From Rickettsia endosymbiont of Bryobia graminum (GTDB lineage: Bacteria > Pseudomonadota > Alphaproteobacteria > Rickettsiales > Rickettsiaceae): 12,169 nt of DNA. The notes beneath the pieces were generated by a model. The model worked only from the letters and a program-made list of their open reading frames with translations. It searched no databases and was not told where the DNA came from. Each line of letters begins with the position of its first letter. The first letter of the stretch is position 1. Shown piece by piece: positions 1 through 7,281 of this stretch. A program made the translations under genes and the position numbers. Location of the stretch: the NCBI GenBank assembly GCA_020881085.1, contig JAJIYR010000105.1, positions 1 through 12,169 of the forward strand, written 5' to 3'.

Positions 1-115
1 TTTCTTGAAAATATCCAAAGCTACCATCATTAAATATTTTTCGTCTGTATTTACTAACCAGCACCAAATGGTATTCACATTGGTAAGCACAGTGACCTTG
101 TTTCCTAATCTGCAT
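1..115 (-). CDS. tnpA: IS200/IS605-family TnpA transposase, N-terminal part (runs off the left edge)
   Basis: Not a complete ORF in the window. The minus strand from an ATG at 115-113 reads MQIRKQGHCAYQCEYHLVLV, then SKYRRKIFNDGSFGYFQE, and is open to the window edge (38 codons). The pattern GHCxYxxxYHLVLVxKYRRK is the usual start of single-strand Y1 (HUH) transposases of the IS200/IS605 family, which excise and insert DNA through hairpins at the element ends. The HUH motif and catalytic Tyr lie in the missing part, so activity cannot be judged. A GC-rich hairpin sits 38 bp upstream of the start, as expected for the left end of such an element. An in-frame TGA lies two codons upstream of the ATG, which supports this start. 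No tnpB is visible. Confidence 0.85.
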   Translation of the reverse strand, partial: MQIRKQGHCAYQCEYHLVLVSKYRRKIFNDGSFGYFQE

Positions 116-152
116 ACTTCACCATAGCAGAAAGATATGGGGAGCGCTACAT

Positions 153-172
153 CCACGGGGCAAGCCCCGTGG
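153..172 (-). mobile_element. Left-end hairpin of the IS200-type element
   Basis: CCACGGGG, then CAAG, then CCCCGTGG: a perfect 8-bp GC-rich stem with a 4-nt loop in otherwise AT-rich DNA, 38 bp upstream of the tnpA start. IS200/IS605 transposases recognise subterminal hairpins like this instead of terminal inverted repeats. The exact element boundary is not resolved. It should lie a little beyond the hairpin, toward the tRNA genes. Confidence 0.7.
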
Positions 173-275
173 TTTTTACGCGCGTATAAATAGTAAATAT
201 TTTAAAATTGAAGCTTATTTATAAAGGGAAATAAAAAATTTTGCTTATATAGAAAACACGTAAGCTAATAAAAAC

Positions 276-352
276 TGGTGGGTTTGAGAAGACTTGAACT
301 TCCGACCTCACGCTTATCAGGCGTGTGCTCTAACCAGCTGAGCTACAAACCC
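276..352 (-). tRNA. tRNA-Ile (anticodon GAU)
   Basis: The minus strand folds as a full cloverleaf. The acceptor stem is GGGTTTG (352-346) paired with CAAACCC (286-280), with discriminator A (279) and an encoded CCA (278-276). The D-arm starts GCTCAGCTGGTTAGAGC, the anticodon stem is CACGC/GCGTG around CTGATAA, and the T-arm is GGAAG-TTCAAGT-CTTCT. The anticodon GAT is at 318-316. The gene lies 61 nt downstream of tRNA-Lys on the same strand and probably shares its transcript. A T-rich stretch follows the 3' end. Confidence 0.96.
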
Positions 353-413
353 ATAGAGACTGTAAATGACATACCCACCTGTATCAAAAAGCATATATTA
401 AAACACTTTGAGA

Positions 414-489
414 TGGTGGGTTCGCCGGGACTTGAACCCGGGACCCCCTGATTAAAAGTCAAGTGCTCTACCGACTGAGCTACGAACCC
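414..489 (-). tRNA. tRNA-Lys (anticodon UUU)
   Basis: The minus strand gives a complete cloverleaf: acceptor GGGTTCG (489-483) with CGAACCC (424-418), discriminator A (417) and encoded CCA (416-414). The anticodon stem CTTGA/TCAGG closes the loop CTTTTAA, with TTT at 456-454. The T-arm has the canonical TTCAAGT loop on a GC-rich stem. It is the first gene of a two-tRNA unit with tRNA-Ile and has a near-consensus promoter about 50 bp upstream. Confidence 0.96.
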
Positions 490-537
490 TAAACATAGAC
501 AGCTTAATTAGCTAGCATATGTTTAAATATGCTTTAC

Positions 538-566
538 TTTATCGTGTAAAAAGCCTGATATGTCAA
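538..566 (-). promoter_or_regulatory. Sigma-70-type promoter for the tRNA-Lys/tRNA-Ile unit
   Basis: On the minus strand a perfect -35 TTGACA (566-561) is followed by a 17-nt spacer and a -10 GATAAA (543-538). Transcription would start near 531, about 40 nt before tRNA-Lys. This is the best -35 box in the window, in keeping with a stable-RNA promoter. Confidence 0.75.
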
Positions 567-712
567 CAATTATTTTTGAATTTTTAAGAAATCTTTTTCT
601 TGACTTGTATTTCTTTTACCAGACTGTAGAAAAGATATATAAATATCTACGATTCTTGAGATATTATAGTAGTTTTTAATAAATTTATTTAAAGCAATAG
701 TGAAGAGCGTAA

Positions 713-779
713 TATAAAACCCATCATGACAAGTAAGTAGTTGCTTTGGTAAATTATACTTATCATGATGGGTTTTATA
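713..779 (-). terminator. Long stem-loop after rlpA, probable terminator or 3'-end structure
   Basis: Arms 713-735 and 757-779 are complementary at 22 of 23 positions, with one C-A mismatch, and enclose a 21-nt loop. The structure lies 33 bp past the rlpA stop, where the minus-strand transcript should end. No clean U-tract follows, so it could be a processed 3' stem or a palindromic repeat rather than a classical intrinsic terminator. Confidence 0.55.
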
Positions 780-811
780 CTTCTAAACTTAATACCAATA
801 AGTTACGATAT

Positions 812-1471
812 TTATGGCGCAAAAGCCAATTGGTGCTTTAAGTTTACTAATTTTATATGGCAATTAACACTACATCTTTCTATTGTTACTTTACTTTTAG
901 CTATAGAATTTTCTTTTGGCTTCAAAGCAATATTATGCAAAAATTCCTGAGTTTCTTTCTTCATATACTGAACTTTTACTTTTGCTACCCCTTGTCTTTT
1001 AAAACCTAGAACATCTGCAGCTTTTTCTGAAACATCTATGATTCTATTTTTAGCAAAAGGCCCTCTATCATTAACCATTACAATTAATGATTTGTTATTG
1101 CCAAGATTAGTTACTTTCACTAAACATGGTAAAGGAAGATGACGATGAGCAGCTGTTAACAAATGCTTATTATACCTATCCCCATTTGCTGTTTTTTTTC
1201 CATGAAAACCATCTTTAGAACCATACCAAGATGCAGCACCAATTTGACTGTAATTAACATCTTCCTTAGGTTTATAGGTTCTGCCTTTAATTTTATACTC
1301 TTTTCCTACCTTATAATGCCCTTGATAATAAACATTTTTAGGATCCTCTTTTGATAAATTTTTATATAATTTAGCTTTATTAGATCCACCAGAACAGGCA
1401 GTAAAGCTTATAGATATAATTATTAAAATAAATAATCTAAACAAGTTTTTTATCGAGTCTAAATTAATCAT
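812..1471 (-). CDS. rlpA: RlpA-like lipoprotein, septal peptidoglycan lytic transglycosylase family
   Basis: The N-terminus is a lipoprotein signal: basic start, hydrophobic [11 protein letters not shown], lipobox FTAC with the lipidated Cys at residue 26. The double-psi beta-barrel follows at about 76-172, with [32 protein letters not shown] and [15 protein letters not shown]. The His of AAHRHLP (109) and Asp of VNDRGPF (135) correspond to residues needed for glycan cleavage in characterised RlpA. The family cuts peptide-stripped glycan at the septum. There is no C-terminal SPOR domain, only about 47 residues of low-similarity tail after the barrel. I chose the ATG at 1471 because GAGGG lies 5 nt upstream and the BON-gene stop is 1 nt away. 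An ATG at 1495 is possible but would overlap the upstream gene by 23 bp. Probably cotranscribed with the BON lipoprotein. Confidence 0.9.
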   Translation of the reverse strand: MINLDSIKNLFRLFILIIISISFTACSGGSNKAKLYKNLSKEDPKNVYYQGHYKVGKEYKIKGRTYKPKEDVNYSQIGAASWYGSKDGFHGKKTANGDRYNKHLLTAAHRHLPLPCLVKVTNLGNNKSLIVMVNDRGPFAKNRIIDVSEKAADVLGFKRQGVAKVKVQYMKKETQEFLHNIALKPKENSIAKSKVTIERCSVNCHIKLVNLKHQLAFAP

Positions 1472-1472
1472 A

Positions 1473-2057
1473 CTAACCCTCATTAATTTTTGCATGACAA
1501 ACTACCTTCCTTACACCTTTTATTTCAGAAGCGATAGAACATACTCTCTCTAACTCCTCTTCAGACCTAGCGATACCAAATATATATACTATATCTCTTA
1601 CGGTCACTATTGTATAATTTACAAATTTAATATCACGATTAGCAAAAGTTTTAGCTTTAATTTGAGCAGTAATTAAACTGTCTCTTGTATATTGGGCTAA
1701 ATCAAACTGGCCACTATTCTTATCTAAAATTAGTTCATTGACCACTTCCTGTACGCCTTCAATACCCCAAACGATCTCAACAGCTTTCAAAGCTTCGTCT
1801 TCATTATCGACAATACCGGTAAGCAATACTCTTCCTTGAGATACTTCTACTTTTATCTTGGTATATAATTCCTTAAAATTATCTTTCATCAAAGCCGTTT
1901 GGACTCTTCCTGATATTTTAACATCATCTATAGTCTCACCAATAGACTGATCCTTAGCAATTGCTAAAGTAGATCCAGCAGCTGCCGTAAAAATCACTGG
2001 CATACATGATGTTAAAGAAAAAGACATTATAATGATAGCAATAGTATTTATATACAT
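1473..2057 (-). CDS. Dual-BON-domain lipoprotein (DolP/OsmY-like)
   Basis: 194 residues. A short hydrophobic signal ends in lipobox LTSC with Cys18, so the protein should be lipidated. Two BON domains follow: about 45-112 ([13 protein letters not shown]...[27 protein letters not shown]...GVQEVVNEL) and about 123-191 ([13 protein letters not shown]...[25 protein letters not shown]...[11 protein letters not shown]). Each shows the signature of a variable strand, a GxV or GIA turn and a closing GV-x-x-V-V. A lipoprotein with exactly two BON domains matches the DolP (YraP) architecture, which in other proteobacteria binds anionic lipid at the division site and supports outer-membrane integrity. 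That role is inferred from architecture. It sits directly upstream of rlpA with 1 nt between stop and start, which suggests translational coupling and a shared envelope role. No convincing SD precedes the ATG. Confidence 0.87.
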   Translation of the reverse strand: MYINTIAIIIMSFSLTSCMPVIFTAAAGSTLAIAKDQSIGETIDDVKISGRVQTALMKDNFKELYTKIKVEVSQGRVLLTGIVDNEDEALKAVEIVWGIEGVQEVVNELILDKNSGQFDLAQYTRDSLITAQIKAKTFANRDIKFVNYTIVTVRDIVYIFGIARSEEELERVCSIASEIKGVRKVVCHAKINEG

Positions 2058-2124
2058 GATATTTTAAATCATTAGGTTATAATTGTGACATTTTAATAAA
2101 AAAATTAATAATTGCAAGTGTTTT

Positions 2125-2577
2125 TTATTCTACTACCTTACCAGTAGAACCAAAACCCCCTTCTCCTCTATGGGTTTCGTCTAGTGAGTTAACTACATCC
2201 CATGCAACTTGTTGGTATTCAGCTATAACCATTTGAGCAATTTTCATATTTCGTTCTATTATAAAATCTTCTTTCGAGTGATTAATTAAAATCACTTTTA
2301 TCTCACCACGGTAATCAGCGTCAATTGTACCAGGAGAATTTAATACAGTAACCCCATGTTTTAAGGCCAATCCAGATCTTGGTCTTACTTGCGCCTCCAA
2401 ATGATCTGGCAATGCTATACTAATACCAGTAGGAATTAGCACTATCTCTCCAGACTTGACAGTTATTGGCTCTATGTTCACAGAAATTAAATCCATACCA
2501 GCACTATGCTTCGTGGCATAATGAGGCAATACATCAACAGCATGTTCTAATTTCTTAATTTTTACTTTTGTATTCAT
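2125..2577 (-). CDS. dut: Deoxyuridine 5'-triphosphate nucleotidohydrolase (dUTPase)
   Basis: Hydrolyses dUTP to dUMP and pyrophosphate, which keeps uracil out of DNA and supplies the dTMP precursor. At 150 residues it is the usual length for the trimeric family. All five motifs are present: AGMDL (26-30), RPRSGLA (65-71), [11 protein letters not shown] (83-93, with the catalytic Asp expected at 86), MKIAQMVI (111-118) and the C-terminal [10 protein letters not shown] (137-146) that closes over the nucleotide. It lies on the same strand as its neighbours, 132 bp after the SPOR gene and 67 bp before the BON gene. A TATAAT on the minus strand ends only 5 nt before the ATG, so a leaderless or nearly leaderless transcript is possible, but no good -35 box supports this. 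Confidence 0.97.
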   Translation of the reverse strand: MNTKVKIKKLEHAVDVLPHYATKHSAGMDLISVNIEPITVKSGEIVLIPTGISIALPDHLEAQVRPRSGLALKHGVTVLNSPGTIDADYRGEIKVILINHSKEDFIIERNMKIAQMVIAEYQQVAWDVVNSLDETHRGEGGFGSTGKVVE

Positions 2578-2709
2578 AATTAATTATATTTTTAGTTATA
2601 AAATGGTTTTAAGTCTTTTGTACTAATGCAATTATCTAAATAAATTTAAAAAGCAAAATGAAAACAACATAAATCTTACTAAATACATATCTCCATATTC
2701 ATCACAAAT

Positions 2710-3489
2710 TTATCTATTAACAATAATACATTCCTGATGGGCATCTAGCTTTTTACATACTGATTTAGCTTCAGATATATTCTTATAACTACCGGCAAAT
2801 ACAGAATAAAAATAAACCCCTTTCTCAGAACGAACTTTTTTAACACTAAAAGGAGCTTTACCCAAAACTTTTGTATACTTCTTTTTAATTCTTTCTACTT
2901 CTTGATTTGCTACTAACTCTGATTTTACTGATGCAAGTTGAATTTTATAATCATTTTGATTTTTTTGACGAGAAAGCTGCTTAGTGTTGATATTACGCTT
3001 TTCAGTTACTTTTACTACATTTAATCCTGTTTTATTAGGATTAGGCTGAGTATCTATTTTAGAATTCGCTTGTTCTTCTAACTCCTTTTCTTGAACTATG
3101 TTATCTTTAGTTATATCAGCAGCAATATCCCTATCTGTACTAGAGTTACTTTGATCGTTCTCTACTATAATAGATATTATATCTTCTACTGAATCTACAG
3201 ATTTTTCAACAAACTTTGATGGAGCAATATTTAATGGTTTTTCTGGCTCTGGTTGTAATATTATCTGTTTACTTGGTTTCTTTTGCCCTAAACTTTCGTA
3301 AACTAAATTATTTGCATTAGCAATTGCTATTCCCCCAGTTTCTTTAGGTTTAACTTTTGTTGGCGCTGGATCAGGATAGATTATTACTATTTCTTTATCA
3401 TATAGGTCATAATTATTATAGAACCAATATGAAATACCACTAATTATTACAAGTATAATAATAACCCTAAAAAAAATGGTACCTGTCAT
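2710..3489 (-). CDS. Membrane-anchored SPOR-domain protein (FtsN-like topology)
   Basis: 259 residues in three parts. Residues about 6-24 form one transmembrane helix (FFRVIIILVIISGISYWF) after a very short N-terminus. Residues about 30-178 are a low-complexity linker rich in Lys, Glu, Pro, Asn and Ser, presumably periplasmic. Residues about 179-258 are a SPOR domain (YKIQLASVKS...VKKVRSEKGVYFYSVFAGSYKNISEAKSVCKKL), the fold that binds denuded septal peptidoglycan. Bitopic membrane proteins with this layout include FtsN, but conservation is too low to claim orthology. In many alphaproteobacteria a SPOR protein follows dgt-argS, and that order is kept here. The gene begins 138 bp after argS, and the gap contains a perfect 19-bp stem-loop that could separate or attenuate expression. 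In this window the SPOR domain is on this protein and not on RlpA. Confidence 0.88.
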   Translation of the reverse strand: MTGTIFFRVIIILVIISGISYWFYNNYDLYDKEIVIIYPDPAPTKVKPKETGGIAIANANNLVYESLGQKKPSKQIILQPEPEKPLNIAPSKFVEKSVDSVEDIISIIVENDQSNSSTDRDIAADITKDNIVQEKELEEQANSKIDTQPNPNKTGLNVVKVTEKRNINTKQLSRQKNQNDYKIQLASVKSELVANQEVERIKKKYTKVLGKAPFSVKKVRSEKGVYFYSVFAGSYKNISEAKSVCKKLDAHQECIIVNR

Positions 3490-3528
3490 ATTACTAATTT
3501 CTTAACTGTACTATGTAAAGTAAACACT

Positions 3529-3576
3529 ATTTATCATTACAGCTAAGATTAAATAACCTTAGCTGTAATGATAAAT
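3529..3576 (-). terminator. Perfect 19-bp stem-loop between argS and the SPOR gene
   Basis: Arms 3529-3547 and 3558-3576 are exactly complementary (ATTTATCATTACAGCTAAG and its reverse complement) around a 10-nt loop. The structure lies 51 bp past the argS stop and 39 bp before the SPOR start. There is no U-tract on either side, so it may be a terminator/attenuator, an mRNA-stabilising stem or a palindromic repeat. Confidence 0.5.
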
Positions 3577-3627
3577 TCTAAATCCCAATTGTAGCCAGAA
3601 TAACCTATTAGTTAATTATCCTTGAAT

Positions 3628-5364
3628 CTACATCTTATCAATAGGAGTAACACCTATAACGTCAAAACTAATTTTTATAATTTTTTCAATAGCCCTAGCT
3701 AAAGTAAGACGAGATTTGGTTAATTCTATATTATCTTCTATCAAAAATCGATAATCATTATTTTCCTTACCAAAATTCCATAATGCATGAAATCTAGAAG
3801 CTACATTAATTAGATAAAAAGCTATTCTATGCGGTTCACAATATTTAGCAGAAGCTTCCATAACTTTTGGCCAAGACGCTAGAAGTTTTATCATTTCTAT
3901 CTCTTCTTCAGTTGCTAGTAATGATAGATCATAATTACTCTCTAAAAATTGATTATATGCATCTGGCATTAATTCCTTAGCTTTATTTATAATAGAGAGC
4001 GCACGAACATGAGCATACTGAACATAAAATACTGGATTCTCTTTTGATTGTTCTTTTACTTTTACTAAATCGAAATCTAACGAAGCATCATTTTTACGAG
4101 TTAACATCATAAATCTTATGATATCTTTACCAACTTCTCGTGTTACATCCCGTACACTAGTGAAATTCCCTTTACGTTTGGACATTTTTACTGACTCACC
4201 ATTATGAACAAAATTTACTAGCTGGCAAATTTTAACGTCAACTCCTACTTTTTTGTTACCTAAAGCTTTAACTATTGCTTCAATTCTTTTTATATAACCT
4301 GAATGATCAGCTCCAAGTACATATATTAAACGCTCAAAACCACGATCTATTTTATCTTTAGCATAAGCTAAATCAGAAGCAAAATATGACCAATTACCAT
4401 CAGCTTTTTCTATTGATCGATCTTGACTATCACCAAAACTTGTAGATTTAAATAATCTTTGAACGCGACTATCCCAATCATCATTATTTTTTCTACTTTT
4501 AGGTGCTGGTAATTGCCCTTCGTAAATCAAACCCATTTTACTAAGTAACTCTACTACCGCATCTACTTTCTTACTATCATGCAGCGATTTTTCTGAGAAA
4601 AACACTTCATGTTCAATACCTAAATCTTTTAAATCTTCTCTTATTAAATCTAGCATTTTTTCGACAGTATATTTTTTTACTATCTCATTACGTTCTTGAT
4701 CTCGCATAGTTAATAGCTTATTACCATATTCCTGTACAAGCTTCTCACCAACATCTATTAAATATTCTCCAGGATAAAGCCCTTCAGGTATGCTAATCTT
4801 CTCTTTGGTTAATGCTTCTTGATAACGTAAAACAACAGTTTTTGCCAAATCTTCTATTTGAGCTCCAGCATCATTAACATAATATTCTTTAGTTACTTGA
4901 TAGCCTGTAGCATTTAAAATTCTTGCTAAGGCATCGCCATAAACCGCCCCTCTTGCATGCCCTATATGCATTGGACCAGTAGGATTTGCTGAAACATATT
5001 CAACATTAATCTTCTGATTATTACCAATATTCACTTTAAAAAATTCATTCTTATCAAGCAATATATCTTTTATAGAGGCATGCCACTCTTCAGCTTTAAG
5101 AGTAAAATTAATAAAACCAGGTCCTGCAACTTCTATAGAAGCAATATAAGGCAATGAAGATAATAATTCCTTAAACTTAATTGCTATTTCTTTAGGGTTA
5201 ATATTTTGTTTTGAAGCAACAATCATTGCAATATTAGTTGCAAGATCACCATTAAGAGAATCTTTAGGAATTTCTATGGTAGCCGCCTGTAATATTTTAT
5301 CATCATTGCAAATTTCTTTACCAGCAATAATTATGTCGTTTCGTAACTTGTTAAATATATTCAT
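3628..5364 (-). CDS. argS: Arginyl-tRNA synthetase
   Basis: Charges tRNA-Arg with arginine using ATP. At 578 residues it is the usual size for a bacterial class Ia ArgRS. The N-terminal add-on domain (about 1-110) contains LNGDLATNIAM. The Rossmann catalytic core follows, with the HIGH motif in NPTGPMHIGHARGA (HIGH at 133-136) and KMSKRKGN (KMSKR at 393-397). Other family blocks are YYVNDAGAQIEDLA, YFASDLAYAKDK and LGADHSGYIKR. The C-terminal DALR-type anticodon-binding domain begins near VQYAHVRALSI and ends in LTLARAIEKIIKISFDVIGV. It starts 6 bp after the dgt stop, so the two are almost certainly cotranscribed, a pairing common in alphaproteobacteria. No truncation or internal insertion is apparent. 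Confidence 0.98.
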   Translation of the reverse strand: MNIFNKLRNDIIIAGKEICNDDKILQAATIEIPKDSLNGDLATNIAMIVASKQNINPKEIAIKFKELLSSLPYIASIEVAGPGFINFTLKAEEWHASIKDILLDKNEFFKVNIGNNQKINVEYVSANPTGPMHIGHARGAVYGDALARILNATGYQVTKEYYVNDAGAQIEDLAKTVVLRYQEALTKEKISIPEGLYPGEYLIDVGEKLVQEYGNKLLTMRDQERNEIVKKYTVEKMLDLIREDLKDLGIEHEVFFSEKSLHDSKKVDAVVELLSKMGLIYEGQLPAPKSRKNNDDWDSRVQRLFKSTSFGDSQDRSIEKADGNWSYFASDLAYAKDKIDRGFERLIYVLGADHSGYIKRIEAIVKALGNKKVGVDVKICQLVNFVHNGESVKMSKRKGNFTSVRDVTREVGKDIIRFMMLTRKNDASLDFDLVKVKEQSKENPVFYVQYAHVRALSIINKAKELMPDAYNQFLESNYDLSLLATEEEIEMIKLLASWPKVMEASAKYCEPHRIAFYLINVASRFHALWNFGKENNDYRFLIEDNIELTKSRLTLARAIEKIIKISFDVIGVTPIDKM

Positions 5365-5370
5365 AAAAAA

Positions 5371-6522
5371 TCAAATATTGTTAAAATTACAGGAATAAAG
5401 GTTCTGATATTCTTGAATAGCAAAACGATCAGTCATACCTGCTATATAATCAGCTACTATCCCTGCCCTAAAACTTTCGTCTTTTTGGGTAATTAAAGCC
5501 TTCCAATTAAATGGTAATAAATCAATATTATTCATATATAATTTAAATAACTCTTGAATAATTTTCTGACACTTTAAAGTCATAGAAGTTAATTTATTAT
5601 GTTTATATACCTTATTAAATAAGAATTGTCTAATTTCATTTATTTGTTCTTTTGTTTGATCAGTGAAATCAACTATTTGATAATCAAGATTACGTATATC
5701 TTCTATTGTAATAATTTTTTGCTTCTTTAAATTATCATTTGTTTGTTTTAATAAATCAGTTACCAAATCACTTGTTAATTTACGTACAACTTCATAACTA
5801 AGCCTTGACGAGCTTATTTCTTTATATTGCGATCTAATATCATTAATATATTTATTAATAAACTTAACCTCTGATAAATGATTAAAATCAATAATCTTAG
5901 CCCCTAAGCTATCTTCTAAATCATGAGAAATATAACTAATATCGTCCGCTAATGATGCTACTTGCGCTTCTGCGGAGGAATAATGCCCTAAGTCAAGATC
6001 ATTTTCTAAATTATATTCCTTAATGTAAGTAGGAATATTATTCATCATTGGCCCATTATGCTTAACAATTCCCTCTAATACTTCCCAAGTTAAATTTAAT
6101 CCATCATAGGCCGCATATCTTTTTTCTACCTTAGTAAGAATCTTTAATGTATGAGCATTATGAGAAAAGCCACCATAATTTTTCATACATTCGTCTAGAG
6201 CTACTTCTCCTGCGTGACCAAATGGCGTGTGACCAAGGTCATGAGCTAATGCTACAGTTTCTGCTAAATCACTTGATAAATTAAGAGTATTAGCCACAGA
6301 TCTTGCAACTGTGGCTACTTCTATTGAATGAGTTAATCTATTCCTATAATGATCACCCTCATGATTAATAAATACTTGGGTTTTATATTGTAATCGTCTA
6401 AATGCTTTTGAATGAATTATTCGATCACGATCTCTTTCAAATTCGTTACGATAATTTGTTGGCAGTTCTTTATATAACCTACCTTTAGTTTTAGATGGAT
6501 CACAAGCATATGGAGCTAACAT
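5371..6522 (-). CDS. dgt: dGTPase-like HD-domain triphosphohydrolase
   Basis: Member of the HD superfamily that splits dNTPs, classically dGTP, into deoxynucleoside and triphosphate. The 383-residue length matches the short alphaproteobacterial type-2 Dgt-like proteins rather than the longer E. coli enzyme. The N-terminus carries [21 protein letters not shown] and then RLTHSIEVA with His65. The HD motif is [14 protein letters not shown] (His94, Asp95, with His98 nearby). A later Asp in [16 protein letters not shown] (193/194) should complete the metal site. Substrate choice cannot be read from sequence, since many relatives act on several dNTPs. It is first in the dgt-argS unit and diverges from the Fe-S carrier gene. 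An extended -10 promoter lies about 30 bp upstream. With dut in the same window, two enzymes of dNTP pool control are close together. Confidence 0.93.
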   Translation of the reverse strand: MLAPYACDPSKTKGRLYKELPTNYRNEFERDRDRIIHSKAFRRLQYKTQVFINHEGDHYRNRLTHSIEVATVARSVANTLNLSSDLAETVALAHDLGHTPFGHAGEVALDECMKNYGGFSHNAHTLKILTKVEKRYAAYDGLNLTWEVLEGIVKHNGPMMNNIPTYIKEYNLENDLDLGHYSSAEAQVASLADDISYISHDLEDSLGAKIIDFNHLSEVKFINKYINDIRSQYKEISSSRLSYEVVRKLTSDLVTDLLKQTNDNLKKQKIITIEDIRNLDYQIVDFTDQTKEQINEIRQFLFNKVYKHNKLTSMTLKCQKIIQELFKLYMNNIDLLPFNWKALITQKDESFRAGIVADYIAGMTDRFAIQEYQNLYSCNFNNI

Positions 6523-6549
6523 TGTATTACTCTTAATTGAATATAGTAT

Positions 6550-6558
6550 ATTATAACA
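6550..6558 (-). promoter_or_regulatory. Extended -10 promoter for dgt-argS
   Basis: The minus strand reads TGTTATAAT: a perfect -10 TATAAT (6555-6550) with the TGn extension (6558-6556). Transcription would start near 6543, giving a leader of about 20 nt. No -35 at standard spacing stands out, as is usual for extended -10 promoters. A weak GAG-type SD precedes the dgt ATG. Confidence 0.6.
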
Positions 6559-6657
6559 AACACCACTATAGAACTAGCTATCAAGCTTTTCAAGAAAAAG
6601 ATACTTGAAAAATTAGACAGTTATACATATTTTATATGTAACTTAAATAATAAATAT

Positions 6658-6990
6658 ATGTCAATTAAAGTTACTGATAGCGCTTTCAAACGAGTAGTGG
6701 AATTAATAATTCTAGAAAAAAACCTTGATCTAGTTTTAAGAATATCTGTAGATGGAGGCGGATGTTCTGGATTTACTTATAGTTATCTACTAGTAAACAG
6801 TAGTGAAATAACAGAAAATGATGCTATATTTAAAAAAGATGATTCTACAATTATTATTGATGATATCTCACAAAATTTCATGACCGATTGTATAATCGAC
6901 TATATTGAAGAATTAGGTAGCTCATATTTTGAAATTCGTAATCCTAATGCTAAAGCTAAATGTGGTTGCGGTAATTCATTTTCTTTGTAG
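6658..6990 (+). CDS. erpA: A-type iron-sulfur cluster carrier (ErpA/IscA family)
   Basis: 110 residues, the standard length for an A-type carrier that receives Fe-S clusters from the ISC scaffold and passes them to apoproteins. The three ligand cysteines are present: Cys36 in DGGGCSGF and Cys102/Cys104 in the C-terminal KCGCGNSF. FEIRNPNAKAKCGCGNSFS is the typical family ending. Short bacterial A-type proteins are hard to split into ErpA and IscA by eye, and the symbol is a best guess. Its location beside dgt and away from iscS/iscU, as in many alphaproteobacteria, slightly favours ErpA. No SD precedes the ATG. A weak promoter (TTGAAA 6605-6610, 17-nt spacer, TATTTT 6628-6633) and a 7-bp palindrome (6624-6640, 3-nt loop) lie upstream. 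Confidence 0.92.
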   Translation: MSIKVTDSAFKRVVELIILEKNLDLVLRISVDGGGCSGFTYSYLLVNSSEITENDAIFKKDDSTIIIDDISQNFMTDCIIDYIEELGSSYFEIRNPNAKAKCGCGNSFSL

Positions 6991-7063
6991 CACTGAATCT
7001 ATAAATCATTATAGCAAGAGACTTGCTTTAGTAAATCCACATTACCCTCCAGTGTTTATTACA

Positions 7064-7122
7064 GTCATCCCGAACTTGTTTTGGGATCTACTAAAAGAGG
7101 CTGAAATAAACTGACGCATGAC
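7064..7122. repeat. Composite inverted-repeat element, copy 1
   Basis: Two related half-units face each other. At 7064-7089, GTCATCCCGAACTTGTTTTG and onward is itself a palindrome around the central bases. At 7097-7122 a diverged inverse half ends in GCATGAC. The outer ends are GTCAT...ATGAC, so the whole could form one long imperfect hairpin. It resembles the dispersed GTCATCC(C/T)GAAC palindromes common in Rickettsiales intergenic DNA. It lies between erpA and the rpmI promoter and could act as the erpA 3'-end structure. Confidence 0.65.
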
Positions 7123-7176
7123 ATAAATACTGGCACTCCTCGCCATGAGACGATATTAACAATATCAATAAAACAC

Positions 7177-7205
7177 TTGCAAAAATCCTATAAAATTACT
7201 ATACT
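7177..7205 (+). promoter_or_regulatory. Promoter of rpmI-rplT
   Basis: TTGCAA (7177-7182), a 17-nt spacer and TATACT (7200-7205) make a good sigma-70-type promoter. Transcription would start near 7212, leaving a leader of about 70 nt before rpmI. It implies that the ribosomal protein pair is transcribed independently of any upstream infC. Confidence 0.72.
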
Positions 7206-7227
7206 TCTGATTTATTAGCAATATGGC

Positions 7228-7276
7228 TTTGGTATGCCTAACTTGTTATGTTTCTTGTAAATACCAAATAAAAGGA
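7228..7276 (+). promoter_or_regulatory. Candidate leader stem and RBS upstream of rpmI
   Basis: Within the predicted leader, TTTGGTAT (7228-7235) pairs exactly with ATACCAAA (7261-7268) around a 25-nt loop. The stem ends 3 nt before the SD AAGGA (7272-7276), which lies 5 nt before the rpmI ATG. L20 represses its own operon by binding a leader structure in several bacteria. This stem is a candidate for such control, but no match to a known L20 leader class was established. Confidence 0.35.
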
Positions 7277-7281
7277 AAATT

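Larger units (their letters stand above)
490..811. other. Intergenic region between the tRNA pair and rlpA
   Basis: About 320 bp with no supported gene. It holds the tRNA promoter (538-566) and the long stem-loop after rlpA (713-779). The stretch in between is AT-rich. A plus-strand TTGACT at 600-605 has no well-spaced -10 box and no plus-strand gene after it. An ATG-starting plus-strand reading frame at 765-950 mostly overlaps the 3' end of rlpA in antisense and looks like chance. Confidence 0.6.

Noticed and set aside
600..630. Plus-strand promoter TTGACT...TGTAGA
   Set aside because: The spacer is 19 nt, the -10 is weak, and no plus-strand gene or RNA follows.
765..950. Plus-strand ORF of 61 codons over the 3' end of rlpA
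   Set aside because: It is largely antisense to rlpA, begins in the stem-loop, and shows no family pattern; its hydrophobic look follows from AT-rich antisense codons.
1163..1354. Plus-strand ORF of 63 codons inside rlpA
   Set aside because: Antisense shadow of the RlpA double-psi barrel coding region, which has strong family motifs on the minus strand.
6929..7114. Plus-strand ORF overlapping the end of erpA
   Set aside because: Starts inside erpA in another frame and continues through the palindromic repeat; no recognisable protein.
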